Of a DNA stretch of 64,000 nucleotides, positions 1 to 10,427 are shown piece by piece. The notes beneath the pieces are model-generated. The model made no database searches. It saw nothing but the letters and a program-made list of their open reading frames with translations, and was not told the DNA's origin. Both the position numbers and the translations under genes were made by a program. The DNA lies in NCBI GenBank assembly GCA_016508695.1, contig VNKQ01000003.1, forward strand, positions 682,001 through 746,000, in the 5' to 3' direction. Positions within the stretch are counted from its first letter, which is position 1. Every line of letters begins with the position of its first letter. Source of the stretch: Hyphodiscus hymeniophilus. Taxonomy: Eukaryota; Ascomycota; Leotiomycetes; Helotiales; Hyphodiscaceae.

Positions 1-1939
1 TCGTAGCTTCGTCAGGGATTTCCATCCCATCTCGTTCAGTGTGTAGCGCATGTAACTCCTTCTCTAGCCCAGAAACACTTGAGCTATTCTGGAATTGATA
101 GAAGCAGTGCTCTAGCATGAACTCTGGAGATATGCCTTCGAGGCGCATAAGATTGAGAATCATGTTGTAGCCAAGGTAGAACGCTGAATTGAGCTTATCT
201 TGCTCTCCTCTCACAATCGTCTTTGCTGTGTCCGGTTCCATCTTGTCATTGATCATCATAATGACAATACCTCGGTCATCAAGACCTCGTCGTCCAGCAC
301 GTCCAGACATCTGCACGAACTCCGAGGAAGTCAGGTATCGCATACTCTCGCCATCAAACTTCTCCACAGCTGTGAAAACAACGGTCTTGGCAGGCATATT
401 CAAGCCTATTGAGAAGGTTTCTGTCGCAAAGAGAACTTTGATCAAGTTCTCCTGGAACAAAATTTCAATGGTCTCCTTGAGGATTGGCAGCAGTCCCGAG
501 TGATGAACTCCAATACCACGTCGAAGCAAGGGTAAAATATGCTGGATTTGTGGCAAAGTCTTGTCCTCGTCTGACAGAGACTCGATAGCACTCTCAAAGA
601 CTTTTGTTACCATTGCCTTTTCTGACTCATCATTGAAAGCCATAGAGCTCATCTGCAGAGCATACGCCTCGCATTCTCTCTTGGCGAAACTGAAAACAAT
701 CACAGGATTGAGTTGCTTTATCATGATCATTCGCACGATCTTGTAAATATCTGAGGTTGGCCCTCTTTCCCCACCTTTATTAGTCTTCTTGTCCTTGCCA
801 TAGCCTTTCCGCTTCGCATTGATATCCGCTGGATCGGCACCTTTGTGCTCTTCGATGCTCGACATAGCCTTCTGGAAATTGTCCTCTCTAAAATTGCCCT
901 TCTCGTCAACAATGAGATGAATACCATCAGCGCCTGCAGGGAAGAAGTAATGTTGTAGTGGTGTAGGTCGGAAGTCGGTGTATACAATATGGCAAGGCTG
1001 ATTGTGTGTTTTCGTAATCCATTCGGCGAACTGCATGGCGTTGGGGATGGTGGCAGACAAGAAGACATATCTGACCTTGTCTGGTAGTAGGATAATCGTC
1101 TCTTCCCAGACCACACCTCTCATCTTGTCTCTCATGTAGTGAATCTCGTCAAATACCACCCATCCCACTTCACGCATGATCTCCGAACCTCGATATAACA
1201 TAGATCTCAGAATCTCGGTAGTCATGACCAAGCAGGTCGCCGTAGGATTGATGGTAACATCTCCAGTCATGAGTCCAACGTCTCCGAACTCTGCAGCGAA
1301 CTCTCGGTATTTTTGGTTGCTCAATGCCTTGATCGGACTTGTGTAGATAACTCTCTGGTTATTTTTCAAGCTCTGTGCAATCGCATACTCAGCAACCACA
1401 GTCTTTCCAGCACTGGTATGTGCAGATACCAGTACGCTCTCTCCGCGCTCTATTGACGCAATGGATACCTTCTGAAAGGGATCTAACTCGAAGGGCCATG
1501 TTCTAGCAGGGTGCTCGGGAGGTTTGTGCTGTGAGATCGGGACATAGTCGTAATCTGGAGGAAGGGAGACCTGATGTTGAATGTTATGCTGTAAAACCAA
1601 GGCTCCATCATCCTTGGCTTGTAAACCAGCTGAAGCGGCAATCTCTCTCGACTGCTCTGTTTGGAAAGCATCCGTTACAACTGGCGCATCTGCTTCTTGT
1701 TCCTTTCGCCGTCTTTTGAATTCCTTCTCCGTCATGGCATTATCCTCTCCTTCAACTTCCGCCACCTGGTCTGTATCCATCATGTCTGCATCCTGGTAGT
1801 CCGGCTCTGCGACTTGCTTCACAACTCCACTGGCATTTCTCTTCTTGCTTCTGTCTTTCTTCTCCTTCCTGGCCTTCTTTGGCCTATCTGGAACAGCAGC
1901 TCGAGGATTATCCTCAAATGCGTCAAAGAGGCCATCCAT
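1..1939 (-). CDS. MTR4: ATP-dependent RNA helicase Mtr4/Dob1, N-terminal 646 codons (C-terminus off the window)
   Basis: Ski2-like DExH helicase that feeds structured RNAs to the nuclear exosome and is the helicase of TRAMP. The frame is open without introns from an ATG at 1939 to the window edge, so only the C-terminal part (arch/KOW and helical domains of the family) is missing. An N-terminal lysine-rich segment follows MDGLFDAFED; the P-loop AHTSAGKT lies at about residues 173-180, the DEIHYMRD box (DEVH class) begins at residue 264, SATIPNA follows, and motif VI QMSGRAGRRG begins near residue 543. The GFRP..PLQHY-type segment after motif III is typical of Mtr4. Family length is about 1,070 residues. 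It is divergent from COX8 over 273 bp. Identity to Mtr4 rather than cytoplasmic Ski2 is inferred from the motif variants and the short N-terminus. Confidence 0.95.
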   Translation of the reverse strand, partial: MDGLFDAFEDNPRAAVPDRPKKARKEKKDRSKKRNASGVVKQVAEPDYQDADMMDTDQVAEVEGEDNAMTEKEFKRRRKEQEADAPVVTDAFQTEQSREIAASAGLQAKDDGALVLQHNIQHQVSLPPDYDYVPISQHKPPEHPARTWPFELDPFQKVSIASIERGESVLVSAHTSAGKTVVAEYAIAQSLKNNQRVIYTSPIKALSNQKYREFAAEFGDVGLMTGDVTINPTATCLVMTTEILRSMLYRGSEIMREVGWVVFDEIHYMRDKMRGVVWEETIILLPDKVRYVFLSATIPNAMQFAEWITKTHNQPCHIVYTDFRPTPLQHYFFPAGADGIHLIVDEKGNFREDNFQKAMSSIEEHKGADPADINAKRKGYGKDKKTNKGGERGPTSDIYKIVRMIMIKQLNPVIVFSFAKRECEAYALQMSSMAFNDESEKAMVTKVFESAIESLSDEDKTLPQIQHILPLLRRGIGVHHSGLLPILKETIEILFQENLIKVLFATETFSIGLNMPAKTVVFTAVEKFDGESMRYLTSSEFVQMSGRAGRRGLDDRGIVIMMINDKMEPDTAKTIVRGEQDKLNSAFYLGYNMILNLMRLEGISPEFMLEHCFYQFQNSSSVSGLEKELHALHTERDGMEIPDEAT

Positions 1940-2212
1940 CTTTTATTGGGCCTGTCAAGGAAAGTTCATGGAGACGGAATTTGTGTGAAAGGTCATAACT
2001 TTTTTCTCCGATACAGTCAACAAGGCGATAAAAGATGTTTAGCGAATCAGAATTTCCATATCTTAGCGCGGCCTCAACTCGAGTAATCCGAGCTCCACCT
2101 CAAACATCGAACGACATTGAACCTTCACTCTTCAACAACCAAGACCAACATCACAAATTAAAGGCATGTTTTGAATCTCCAATTGAGTACGTCCAATCTA
2201 ACAGCACTGTAG
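1940..2212. promoter_or_regulatory. Divergent promoter region MTR4/COX8
   Basis: 273 bp separate the two ATGs. Two CCAAT pentamers lie at 2179-2183 and 2193-2197, just upstream of the COX8 start. CCAAT is the core site of the fungal HAP complex that controls respiratory genes, but these copies sit so close to the ATG that they may be transcribed leader sequence. Confidence 0.45.
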
Positions 2213-2511
2213 ATGTTATCTCGAGCTGCAGTCCGCGCAACCTCCTCGACCTCTGCCGTCGCACGGCGTGGATTCTCCTCGACGAGCCGAGCAAACGCAT
2301 CACCGTACCATTACCCTGAAGGTCCTCGAAGCAACATTCCGTTCAATCCTTTGACGAAGTTCTTTGCATTCAGATACTGGACCTTTATGGCTGTTGGATT
2401 CGGTTTGTCTTCCCAATCCCTACTCAAAATACAGGATGAACGGTGCTAAGGGCATGGGAAACAGGAGCACCTTTCGGCGTTGCGGTCTGGCAGACGAAGA
2501 AAAACAAATAG
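2213..2511 (+). CDS. COX8: Cytochrome c oxidase subunit VIIc (yeast Cox8), 78 aa precursor
   Basis: Small single-span subunit of mitochondrial complex IV. Exons are 2213-2402 and 2465-2511; the 62-nt phase-1 intron starts GTTTGT and ends ACAG. Residues 1 to about 29 form an Arg/Ser-rich mitochondrial presequence (MLSRAAVRAT...RRGFSSTSRA). The mature part carries YHYPEGPRSNIPFNP, the membrane segment FFAFRYWTFMAVGFGAPFGV and a basic tail WQTKKNK, the pattern of the VIIc family. Without splicing the frame would leave the family after GFG and continue to 2449. Total length matches the family. Confidence 0.9.
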
Positions 2512-2748
2512 AGGGCTGGTAGCATACGGAGTGACGGAGGAGGGAAGGTCAATGGCTGTATTTTATGGTTAGAGAGGGTAGATGCGTGGTTCTCAATGGA
2601 CAATTCATGATGTTGGGCTTGGCCAATCTGGGGTTTACAATGCTTTGATGTGACTGGTATGAGTGATACTTGCAGCGATGGAGGTATGATACAGAAGCCT
2701 ATGATCCGAAGTACAGTCCCCAACACCATCTAACCATAATTTCGGAGC

Positions 2749-3691
2749 TCATGTCCTGACCCTGGTATCAAGCATTCTTCTCTCCAAAACTGGGAAGTCA
2801 AAGTACCCATCAAATGCATCCCTGACAGACAGCAATTCATCAATTCCCTTCTGGACATGATCTTGATCATTTGCGTTCAGTACATCGACCTGAGCTTTGA
2901 CTATCCATTTGTTCTCAGAATCGAACGGTATTAGTGACTCGTAGCTAGGCAGAGCGGTACTGAAGGTTGCCTTCACAACTTCCTGGACGGTTGATGGGGT
3001 GTCGAAATAGCGATGAATGTGGATAATGACGTTTCCGTGAATGAATCTAAAGCCCTCTTCAATAATCTCTTTGTTTAGTCTGGAGAGATATTAGATCTGT
3101 CATTAAGGATTGTGAGAGTAGTGAAGCATAGCTACTCAATTGAGTGGCTGCATGATCAAAAAGCACTTACTTGTATCCCATAGACCTCATTAGACTGCAC
3201 AGGCCCCTCTCGTTATCCATAGATGCTGCGTTCCGACTGTTGACAGGCCTCGAACTCTTGGGATCTGGCCAGTCCACCCAGTAGAGACTCCCGGGCATAT
3301 CATCCAGTGACCTAAAGTATTGTAAGGCAGACTCGGAGCTATAGTCAAGAATGAAGCCTCACAGCTGCTCCCTTTCCCGCCCCTCCTCGTTGCGAACATC
3401 CGTGGCGACTGACGCGAACTGATCACGCGATACACCATAAACCAAATTCACATAGTAGGCCTGCCTCGTCAGGCTGTCTTGGAGAGCTTTCCAAAGGGGT
3501 AGTCTATGTTGCGGCTGTCTCATAAGGAACTGCGGATCGAGTCCCCTTTGCTTTGGAACTTGGGGGGCTTCCCAAATCAGTCGACGGTTGATGATTGATA
3601 CGGGAGCCATTTCACAGAAGCCTTGTAGTAACTTGGTGGCTTTAGGAACATCTTCATCACTGCAGTGGGATATTAAGAATAGTTCGTGCAT
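2749..3691 (-). CDS. MED18: Mediator complex subunit 18, 258 aa
   Basis: Head-module subunit of Mediator, nuclear. The start MHELFLISHCSDED is the characteristic Med18 beginning. My model is exon 3691-3414, exon 3338-3171 and exon 3079-2749, with introns 3413-3339 (75 nt, GTCAGT..TATAG, phase 2) and 3170-3080 (91 nt, GTAAGT..CCAG, branch-like CTAAT). The second and third exons give LMRSMGYKLNKEIIEEGFRF.. and then a C-terminal FDSENKWIVKAQ..LERRMLDTRV block typical of the family. An in-frame TGA at about 3359-3357 forces intron 1; its exact donor is the weakest point of the model. It is divergent from KGD4 over 1.16 kb. Confidence 0.85.
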
Positions 3692-4854
3692 GTTAAACTG
3701 ATGACAATGTCAGAGAAGAGGTTGTGGGGGATGGAAGGAAGGAAGCAATAGCGAGGATATGCAGCGGATGAATCACGAAAGACTCTACAACAACCCGAAA
3801 TCGGATGTCGAATCCACTGGGATAGAGTCCGGCATACAGAATGCTAGGCACGAACATAGAAGACTTTAGGTCCCGTCTAATTGAACAATTCCAGACAAAT
3901 ACAATACGGATAGGTGGACTATCTATGTCCTGAGAGCATAAAGGAAAGCTGTGGGGAAAAGGGACTGAAAATAATATCACCCAAGTGAAATTGAGTGAAC
4001 TCACAAATGATTGATCATCCGTCCATCCGGACTCTCAAATGCTAGTCTTTTGATTTCCACACAATAGACTGCAACACAATAATGTAGACTCCGAGTCTCC
4101 GACAAGACAAGGCTAACAATATTGTCAATTTGTCGCACAAAGGGACGCAAGCTTTGACCAATCATGTCAACCTCTGGGGCTGCCTCACACGAACTTCTCC
4201 ACACACCGCGGAGTTTTCACCACGATGATTGGGATACAATCCTTTTATTCAACTGTAGATTTCCTATCCGGTTTGACATACATTGATTTCTAGTCGTTGA
4301 AGTCTTTCCAAAAGCGTACCTAATCACGCCATTCTCCCGTAACTCCGTGCTGTGGGGGATCCACAAAGCTCATAACTCAGTCACAAGCCGAGAATCACCA
4401 AAATCGGCCAATTCCGACTGCAACGGCCGTTTATCGTCTCATTATCAGTATCATTATCATTCCACATCCCCGCGTTTATATACGTGGACAACCTCCTATT
4501 TGACACTCATACACCTTCGATTCTCCATGTCAACTGTCAAAGCACCCATTGACAAATTGAGGATCTGAAACTTTCATCTTTCTCCTGGTGTCCGTTTCCG
4601 CTGTAACCCCATTTTGGAGCCCAAAAGCGCACTACAGCACCCATTTAATAAATATCCCGTGTACGGAACTCGCATCCCGCGTGCGACCCATTGCACCATC
4701 TTCAACTTTTACCGTAACCACCTCCATCTTTTAACAGTCTGTTATCCCAAGAACGCAATCAGAGTCGACGCAATTGCACGCAACGCCAGCAGGATCCTGG
4801 AAGTGTCCGCCAGCTTCATCTACCCAAAATTTATCCCCTTCCAATATCTCGAAG
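3692..4854. other. Intergenic region MED18/KGD4, no gene seen
   Basis: 1.16 kb between two divergent genes. The open frames here (for example 3693-4004 and 4001-4204 on the minus strand) show no recognisable family and no coherent splicing. It should hold both promoters; I see no clear TATA pair. A CCAAT lies at 4840-4844 in the KGD4 leader. Confidence 0.5.
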
Positions 4855-5314
4855 ATGTTTGCGACCAAAGCTCTCCGGCAGGCCTCGGCAGGTGCTGAGC
4901 GTGCTCCTATGATCAAGTTCTTGGGAAAGCGCACCATTCCATGTATGTTCCCATATCGTGCACCTGTCTATGGCTTCTTCTCATACATACACAGCTTCCA
5001 TTGACCACGCTCCTCACGCCCATCCCGCATCTCCCACTCACAAGCTCCCCGAGGGCTTCGGCTCCTCGTCTTCGTCTTCGACCTCTTTCTCCTCCTACAG
5101 ACAGACCGCGCAACAACACGGTCCTCTCGGAAACTCCGCAGGCAAATCTAGCGGTATCCTCGGTGCCCAATCTGGACATTCCCTTGGTCCTGTCACTCCC
5201 GCAAAGGGCGAATACTTTGATCGCAGCGAGCTGCCAGAGCGTTTTAGACGGGTTCCCATGTCAGCATGGGAGATGGAGGTGATTGACTCGGGCGGAGCCA
5301 GTCTTAGTGACTAG
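4855..5314 (+). CDS. KGD4: Alpha-ketoglutarate dehydrogenase subunit 4 (Kgd4/Ymr31), 135 aa
   Basis: Small mitochondrial protein that recruits the E3 subunit to the 2-oxoglutarate dehydrogenase complex; first described in yeast as ribosomal protein YMR-31. Exons are 4855-4942 and 4995-5314, split by a 52-nt phase-1 intron (GTATGT..ACAG). The N-terminus carries a basic helix MFATKALRQASAG and then the family signature APMIKFLGKRTIP. A Ser-rich linker follows (residues about 45-70), then the C-terminal signature KGEYFDRSELPERFRRVPMS and EMEVIDSGGA, which contacts E3 in the family. Length agrees with filamentous-fungal orthologues. Confidence 0.9.
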
Positions 5315-5967
5315 ACAAGGACATTCTGTACAATTACGCAAATCTCAAAAAGCGACAAGACCCTCCATTCGACGTAGGATATAGCCAGTTACGATTGCGC
5401 TGGGACATGTGAACCGCAAAAGGATGGCCTACGAAGTGATTGGACTCATGCATGTATAGGCCTAAGGGAAAGGGGACCCTGTTTGACACCGGCTCCTTGG
5501 GTGGTGGTTTCGCTGCAATTTGCATCGGGTTCTGCTTCGAAGTATGTGTTCCTCGCTCTGCAGCAGGTACGCTGATTTTTCTAGCGGGACTTTGTGTAAG
5601 ACGTCTCTCTACTGCCAATACAATATAATCTTAGCTACATTCACACACCAAGTTTTATCAAAGGTAGCGTTCCATTTGCTTTAGCATCTCTTTTCATGAT
5701 TTTTGACAGCACCAAAGTCTGGGTCCTAGCCCAAAGTGTTTGCTCATTGCTTTTAGACTCTAGGCAATAGGAAGCGTGGGCAGTTCGATTCTGTTTCGCA
5801 CTGAACCTAGTTGTGTCCAAACTGAGTACCCGCTTCATGAATGTATCCATGAAGCCTCCCTCCACTTCCCAAAGTCTCACATTGAATTCCTCATTGTCTG
5901 CCCAAGAAACGCAACGACAGCTTTATTCTCAACCATTACTACATTTTCCTTATACAAAACTCTCACA
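5315..5967. other. Intergenic region, no gene seen
   Basis: 653 bp between KGD4 and the orphan gene at 5968. An open frame of the downstream gene extends back to an ATG at 5776, but that stretch is ordinary in composition and unlike the Gln/Arg-rich body, so I treat it as leader. Confidence 0.4.
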
Positions 5968-6807
5968 ATGCCGCGTCCGCCTTCAGACTTAGTGCAAGGA
6001 GTAACACCAACTGCCATATCCCGGGCTCTACAAGCAATCCGGCGTGCGCTGCCACTTATCGATATATATGAGGATTTCTTTCATCAACTTTCCAATCCAA
6101 GGCAACAACATTACCAACTTATCGACGAAGAGGAGGAACTTTCGCAAGTCCGTCAGCCACAAGGCCGACGATCTCGGAGACGAACAGTGGTGCATCACCA
6201 ACCCGGATTAACGATAGTGCAGCCAAATCAACACAGAGAACAGAGACGGCTGCAACAACGCCGGGAAGCCAGAAGACAATTTACCAGCCGCCCTTCACCC
6301 CAGGAGATGTTGGAGGTACTGCAACCCGCTGAAATCCTCACCGCAAGGGAGAGAGAGCAACAACAAGCTCTCCAACGCCAGGAACTCCTCTCAGCCTATT
6401 CAGATCTCCACGGACAAGGAAACGAGCCTCGAAGTCGAATCCATGGCTACTCAGAACTACACGAGCAGGCTCTCTCCCACCGCCCTCTAGGACATCCTAG
6501 CAATCATCGACACATCCTATACACACAGCAATACCATAATAGATTCAACCACCAGACAAACACTGGAGAAGACGGATATCATCGAGGCCAGTTAGCGCAC
6601 CTATTCCCAACAACCAGACTTTCATCGTCAGAATCCCCTACGTCAAGAGAAGAGCACACCTTCATCACAGTTCGAGACATAATGCCTGCAAATCGCAGAC
6701 GTCAAATATCGAGAGAGATGGAAGAAGATGGGAATGAAGGAGAATTCTTTAGCGAAAGGGGCCCGAGGCGGTTGACTCCCCTCCCCAAGCATCCAACACA
6801 GCGCTGA
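5968..6807 (+). CDS. Orphan Gln/Arg-rich hypothetical protein, 279 aa
   Basis: I do not recognise this gene. The start at 5968 is chosen because it has a good context (CACAATG) and begins the compositionally distinct body; an in-frame ATG at 5776 is the alternative. After a short N-terminal segment (MPRPPSDLVQGV, ISRALQAIRRALPLIDIYED) the protein is dominated by Gln, Arg, Glu and His, with several REQQ/RQQ clusters, and is probably largely disordered. A second frame, open from 6776 to 6967, continues the same composition (ISAREMEAQDAAMREVREL) and resembles the end of this one (RRQISREMEEDGN), so the true gene may continue there through an intron or a one-base shift in the C-runs at about 6777-6786. 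No domain, signal peptide or membrane span is visible. Confidence 0.45.
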   Translation: MPRPPSDLVQGVTPTAISRALQAIRRALPLIDIYEDFFHQLSNPRQQHYQLIDEEEELSQVRQPQGRRSRRRTVVHHQPGLTIVQPNQHREQRRLQQRREARRQFTSRPSPQEMLEVLQPAEILTAREREQQQALQRQELLSAYSDLHGQGNEPRSRIHGYSELHEQALSHRPLGHPSNHRHILYTQQYHNRFNHQTNTGEDGYHRGQLAHLFPTTRLSSSESPTSREEHTFITVRDIMPANRRRQISREMEEDGNEGEFFSERGPRRLTPLPKHPTQR

Positions 6808-7410
6808 ATACCGGATATCGGCACGAGAAATGGAAGCACAGGATGCGGCGATGCGAGAGGTGAGAGAGTTACAGGGTAATCATGTAGTGTCTGCAGAGAA
6901 CAGGTTTGAGAGAGGAGAGGGACATGCGGGAGGGGTATGTAAACAAAGGATAATAAGTCATCATAAGTGATGTTTCTCGAGATTGGATAAAGTCAATGGT
7001 ACTCTTGTACAGCCTACGAGAGATACTCTCAACATATGTCAGACTTGTTAGTGACTACTCAAATTGATCGCCGAGTTGCTGCAAGATTTGGATGAAGACA
7101 AGTGATTGGGAAATGGCCAGTCACGTGATAGCGATATCTTCTCATGCTGGTATCCTTTAGAACAATGCAAGGACATGATCTAATAATAATGGAAAACGAG
7201 GCCTACTTGTAAATTTTGGACTGCTACTAAATGCAAGAAACCACCCGCAGTGCTTTCAGGGGCTTCCCTTTTGGCTAGGCTACTCGTATGCTCATATCAA
7301 AACTCGCTTCGCAATCCGAAAACGAAAGGTTGCTTTCCACTACACCCTCTGTTCTTCTTCATAACAATACCATGAATTGAGGATGTAACGAAAGTAGTCC
7401 ACTCCACAGC
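6808..7410. other. Intergenic region with possible continuation of the orphan gene
   Basis: The first 160 bp may still be coding in another frame (see the orphan gene). The rest shows nothing I can name. A CACGTG hexamer occurs at about 7123-7128. Confidence 0.35.
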
Positions 7411-9077
7411 ATGGCTCAACAACGTCTTTCCCGCAAACCCGTTACAACGCGGATGGAAATCGAGGAGCGAGATCAAGCTAGCAACTTGGTTTCGACATAT
7501 ATCCAAACCTCCAAAGAAGAAAGGAATGAGGGCAGCAGGATCGATGTAGTTGTTAGTCCAGAACTTACAGTTTTATTCCTGTTTGAACGCTGATCGAAAT
7601 CAACGGATAGGTTCCGAAGAACTCGAATACACATGCTAGGAATATCCTCAATGCTTTCTTGCCCGCGGGGTATCCACATAGTGTCACAAAGGATTATCTT
7701 GAGTGAGTCGGGTCAGATTAGTCTGAGATGTAGAGCTGATTGTTGAATTAGCTATCAGATATATGTGAGTAGCTTTGTAAGTCATAAGACGCGGAAGGCG
7801 CTGATTTTCGATGAAGGATTCGCTCCAAGCTTTCTCGAGCTCCATAGCAGGACTCTTATCTTCGAGAGCTGTTCTTGAAGGTACTCAATGGTGACGTACC
7901 TCACAGAGCTTCATATTGACACTTACTAGGAATCGGTGTCGGAGACTCACATGCCTCTCCGACAGCAGCCCTGCTTCTTTCAGTCTTACAAGAGAGTATG
8001 GGACGCATAGCGACGATCCTCTTCGCACACAGACTAGGGACGTCACTGGAGCCTGAGTGTAAGATGTACCGACTCGCAGCAGATATCTTCAATGATGCGG
8101 CTATGCTCTTGGATTGTCTATCACCTGCATTTCCGAAATCCTCCAGAGTGCTTTTACTAAGTATATCGAGCGTCTTGCGCTCTCTATGTGGCGTTGCAGC
8201 AGGAAGTTCCAAAGCTTCACTCAGTGCTCATTTCGCAACACAGGGGAATTTGGGCGAACTAAATGCTGTAGGTCTCTTTTATCAACAAGTAGGCTTCACT
8301 CATGCTATACAGAAAGACTCGAGCCAAGAGACTATTATTTCACTCATGGGTATGCTAGCGGGTAGTCTAGTCGTATCACGAATTTCCTCCCAGTGGGCGA
8401 CGTGGACTTTGATGATTGCATTACTGGCCATTCATCTTTTCACAAACTATCTCGCGGTGAGATCAGTCAGCATGCGAACGCTCAATAGACAGCGAGCCAA
8501 CCTCGTATTTTCGCGCTGTCTCGATCAATGGATCGAGTCTAATGCTCAGGCGAAGAGAAATGGGGACATATTTTTTCCTACTCCAGAGGAGATCTCCATT
8601 GAGGAAAAGGTCTTCGAGAGAGATGGAGTCTTGAGGTGGAAAAGAGGCAAAACAATCAATGGCCATTGCGAAATCGGAGTCGAGCTTCGAAGAATCCTGG
8701 AGCTCCTCAGTCCGGCCAATAAAACGACTGGAAGCTACCCGATATCACCAGATGTCGCGAAGCTTCTGGAAATATTCAGCGATGAAGGATATCTCATGTG
8801 GGTTGACATTCCCAGAAAGAAGTTCTTGATTGTCCTAAAGGAGACTTCGAACACGAGGACACAGCTTCAAGCCTGGATGCATGCTCTTCTTTGTTCAATG
8901 TACCTTGAGCGGATATCCAAAGAGGAAACTCTGCTCGATGCTCTTGTACGGACTTTGCGAGACGTAAAGAGTTTTACGGGGACGCTCGATGTATGGGGAG
9001 AGCTGCAGAAGGCAGGTTGGGACATCGAGACTGGGGCAATGGAGACGAGGTCTGGCACCAGGATCAGGACTACATAG
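7411..9077 (+). CDS. RUS/DUF647 family protein (root UV-B sensitive), 485 aa
   Basis: Member of the RUS1/DUF647 family, found in plants, animals (C16orf58) and fungi; in plants it works in UV-B and vitamin-B6-linked signalling, and its role in fungi is unknown. Five exons: 7411-7551, 7611-7702, 7752-7764, 7817-7880 and 7930-9077. Introns are 59, 49, 52 and 49 nt, all with GT donors. Exon 3 is a 13-nt micro-exon; including it gives the continuous family core NAFLPAGYPHSVTKDYLD, YQIYDSLQAFSSS, LEGIGVGD. The large last exon holds AADIFNDAAMLLDCLSP, CGVAAGSSKASLSAHF and GNLGELNA, all DUF647 hallmarks, then hydrophobic segments around ISSQWATWTLMIALLAIHLF. The C-terminal 200 residues are a soluble region. 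All phases close exactly. Confidence 0.88.
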
Positions 9078-9266
9078 AAAGGAGCGGCAATGATCTATGG
9101 TCAGTTTTCCTCGGAAAAACCTAGGCGCCGACAGAACTCTGGCCTATCATGTGGCAGACCAATCTTTGGAGTTTGCGTCAAGTACGCCGGGCTGAATGCT
9201 ACATAGCTCTTCCTAGAACGGAGATTTCATGACCATGCCAACGCCGTATAACCCATCGTACACTAT

Positions 9267-10150
9267 TTATACAAGTCCAAGAATGTGTGCGCCTCTCATT
9301 TTCCATCCCTCAAAAGTATTCAGCTTGGGTCTTACATCCAAGTAGAAGTTTAAAGCCCCTCCCTTGCCCTCATTCTTCCCCGCATAAAAGTCGATAATAT
9401 AATCAATCTTCGTCCCACACCTATCCACAACCCAATCATGTCTATCAAACGGCGCCGTATATCCCAGAATTGTATTAAACCTCGCTTTTGGACTCATTGT
9501 CGTCGAAAGGCCCATGAACGAATCGAGCTTCGGTCCTCCGCACCTGTACAGATTTGATAAGCTTTGATCCCCTCCTCAATCCCGGTGCTTCGGGTTATAG
9601 ACTCACTTCTCTTCACTTCCGTAAGGCCTTTCCCACTCCTTTATCTCCTTCCAAGCCCTCTCATTAACAGCATTATGAATCGGCACAATAGTCTTCATAT
9701 CCGCCACCTCCCCGGCATGGCCCTTCCTCTTCATCGCCTCGAAGAACATCTTTTCGCTGGGATAGATCCAGTTTCCACTCGAGCTGACACCGCTTTCTTT
9801 CTCGCTGTTCGCAGGGTTTGCAGCATCTGCTTTATTGACTGGCGAGGCTCGGGGGATTGTGGATATTTCTCTGTCGAGCCCTAAACCTCGGGACGCCTTT
9901 GGAGGAGTTGGGGAGTTCGGGGACGGCGAAGGCCAGGGTTCAAAGAGGCGGGAGAAAAAGCTCTTAGGGGCCGAGGAGGGGGTGTTTGGTCGATTGTGCT
10001 CGAGTCGCAAGTGTTTCCATCGCTTGCCTTACTTGCTAATGTGGATGCGCCTGGGAAGGGAGATCTTGAAGCATTGGATTTCAGCCATGCGGCACGCGTA
10101 GCTGGGTCTACTGGACAGACTTCGGGGTCGGGTTCTGTATTCTCTGACAT
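9267..10150 (-). CDS. CYC3: Holocytochrome c synthase (cytochrome c heme lyase), about 222 aa
   Basis: Attaches heme to apocytochrome c in the mitochondrial intermembrane space. The N-terminus holds one CPV heme-regulatory motif (EVCPVDPATRAAWL). Exon 2 carries LDREISTIPRA, GNWIYPSEKMFFEAMKRKGH and MKTIVPIHNAVNERAWKEI; exon 3 starts KCGGPKL and holds RFNTILGY, APFDRHDWVVDRCG and FYLDVRPKLNTFEGWKMR, all CCHL signatures. Splice model: exons 10150-10033, 9880-9607 and 9543-9267. Intron 2 (9606-9544, GTGAGT..ACAG) is firm. Intron 1 (10032-9881, GTAAGG..TTTAG) is the only phase-compatible choice I found, but part of it (9890-10000) looks codon-like, so the N-terminal linker may be longer. Confidence 0.88.
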
Positions 10151-10427
10151 TTTGCGTTAAGCTTGAGCGCGTTGAAGATGGGTTGATGATGGCTTCGTCC
10201 GAACTATTTTGGCAATGTCGGTCTTTGACCTCAAAATCGCCGATGGTCTACTTCGACCAATAAATAGGCTCAAGCCCTGATTGGCCAGCCTTGACCGCCT
10301 CGAATTTCTTCCTGGATGTGAGTTGGGCAATTGGGCAGTCTTGAATTGTGCTTCTGTTGGACCAGTCCTGCTATCCATTTCACTCTCTACCCTGTTTAAA
10401 AAATCAGAAGAGCAAAACATCTTCGTG
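10151..10427. promoter_or_regulatory. Divergent promoter CYC3/ERG19 with two opposed CCAAT boxes
   Basis: 277 bp between the start codons of a cytochrome c maturation gene and a sterol pathway gene. CCAAT occurs at 10257-10261 and its reverse complement ATTGG at 10280-10284. CCAAT is the core of the fungal CBC/HAP complex site, which responds to iron, heme and redox state. Confidence 0.5.

Noticed and set aside
5776..5967. N-terminal extension of the orphan Gln/Arg-rich gene
   Set aside because: Composition differs from the body and the start at 5968 has the better context.
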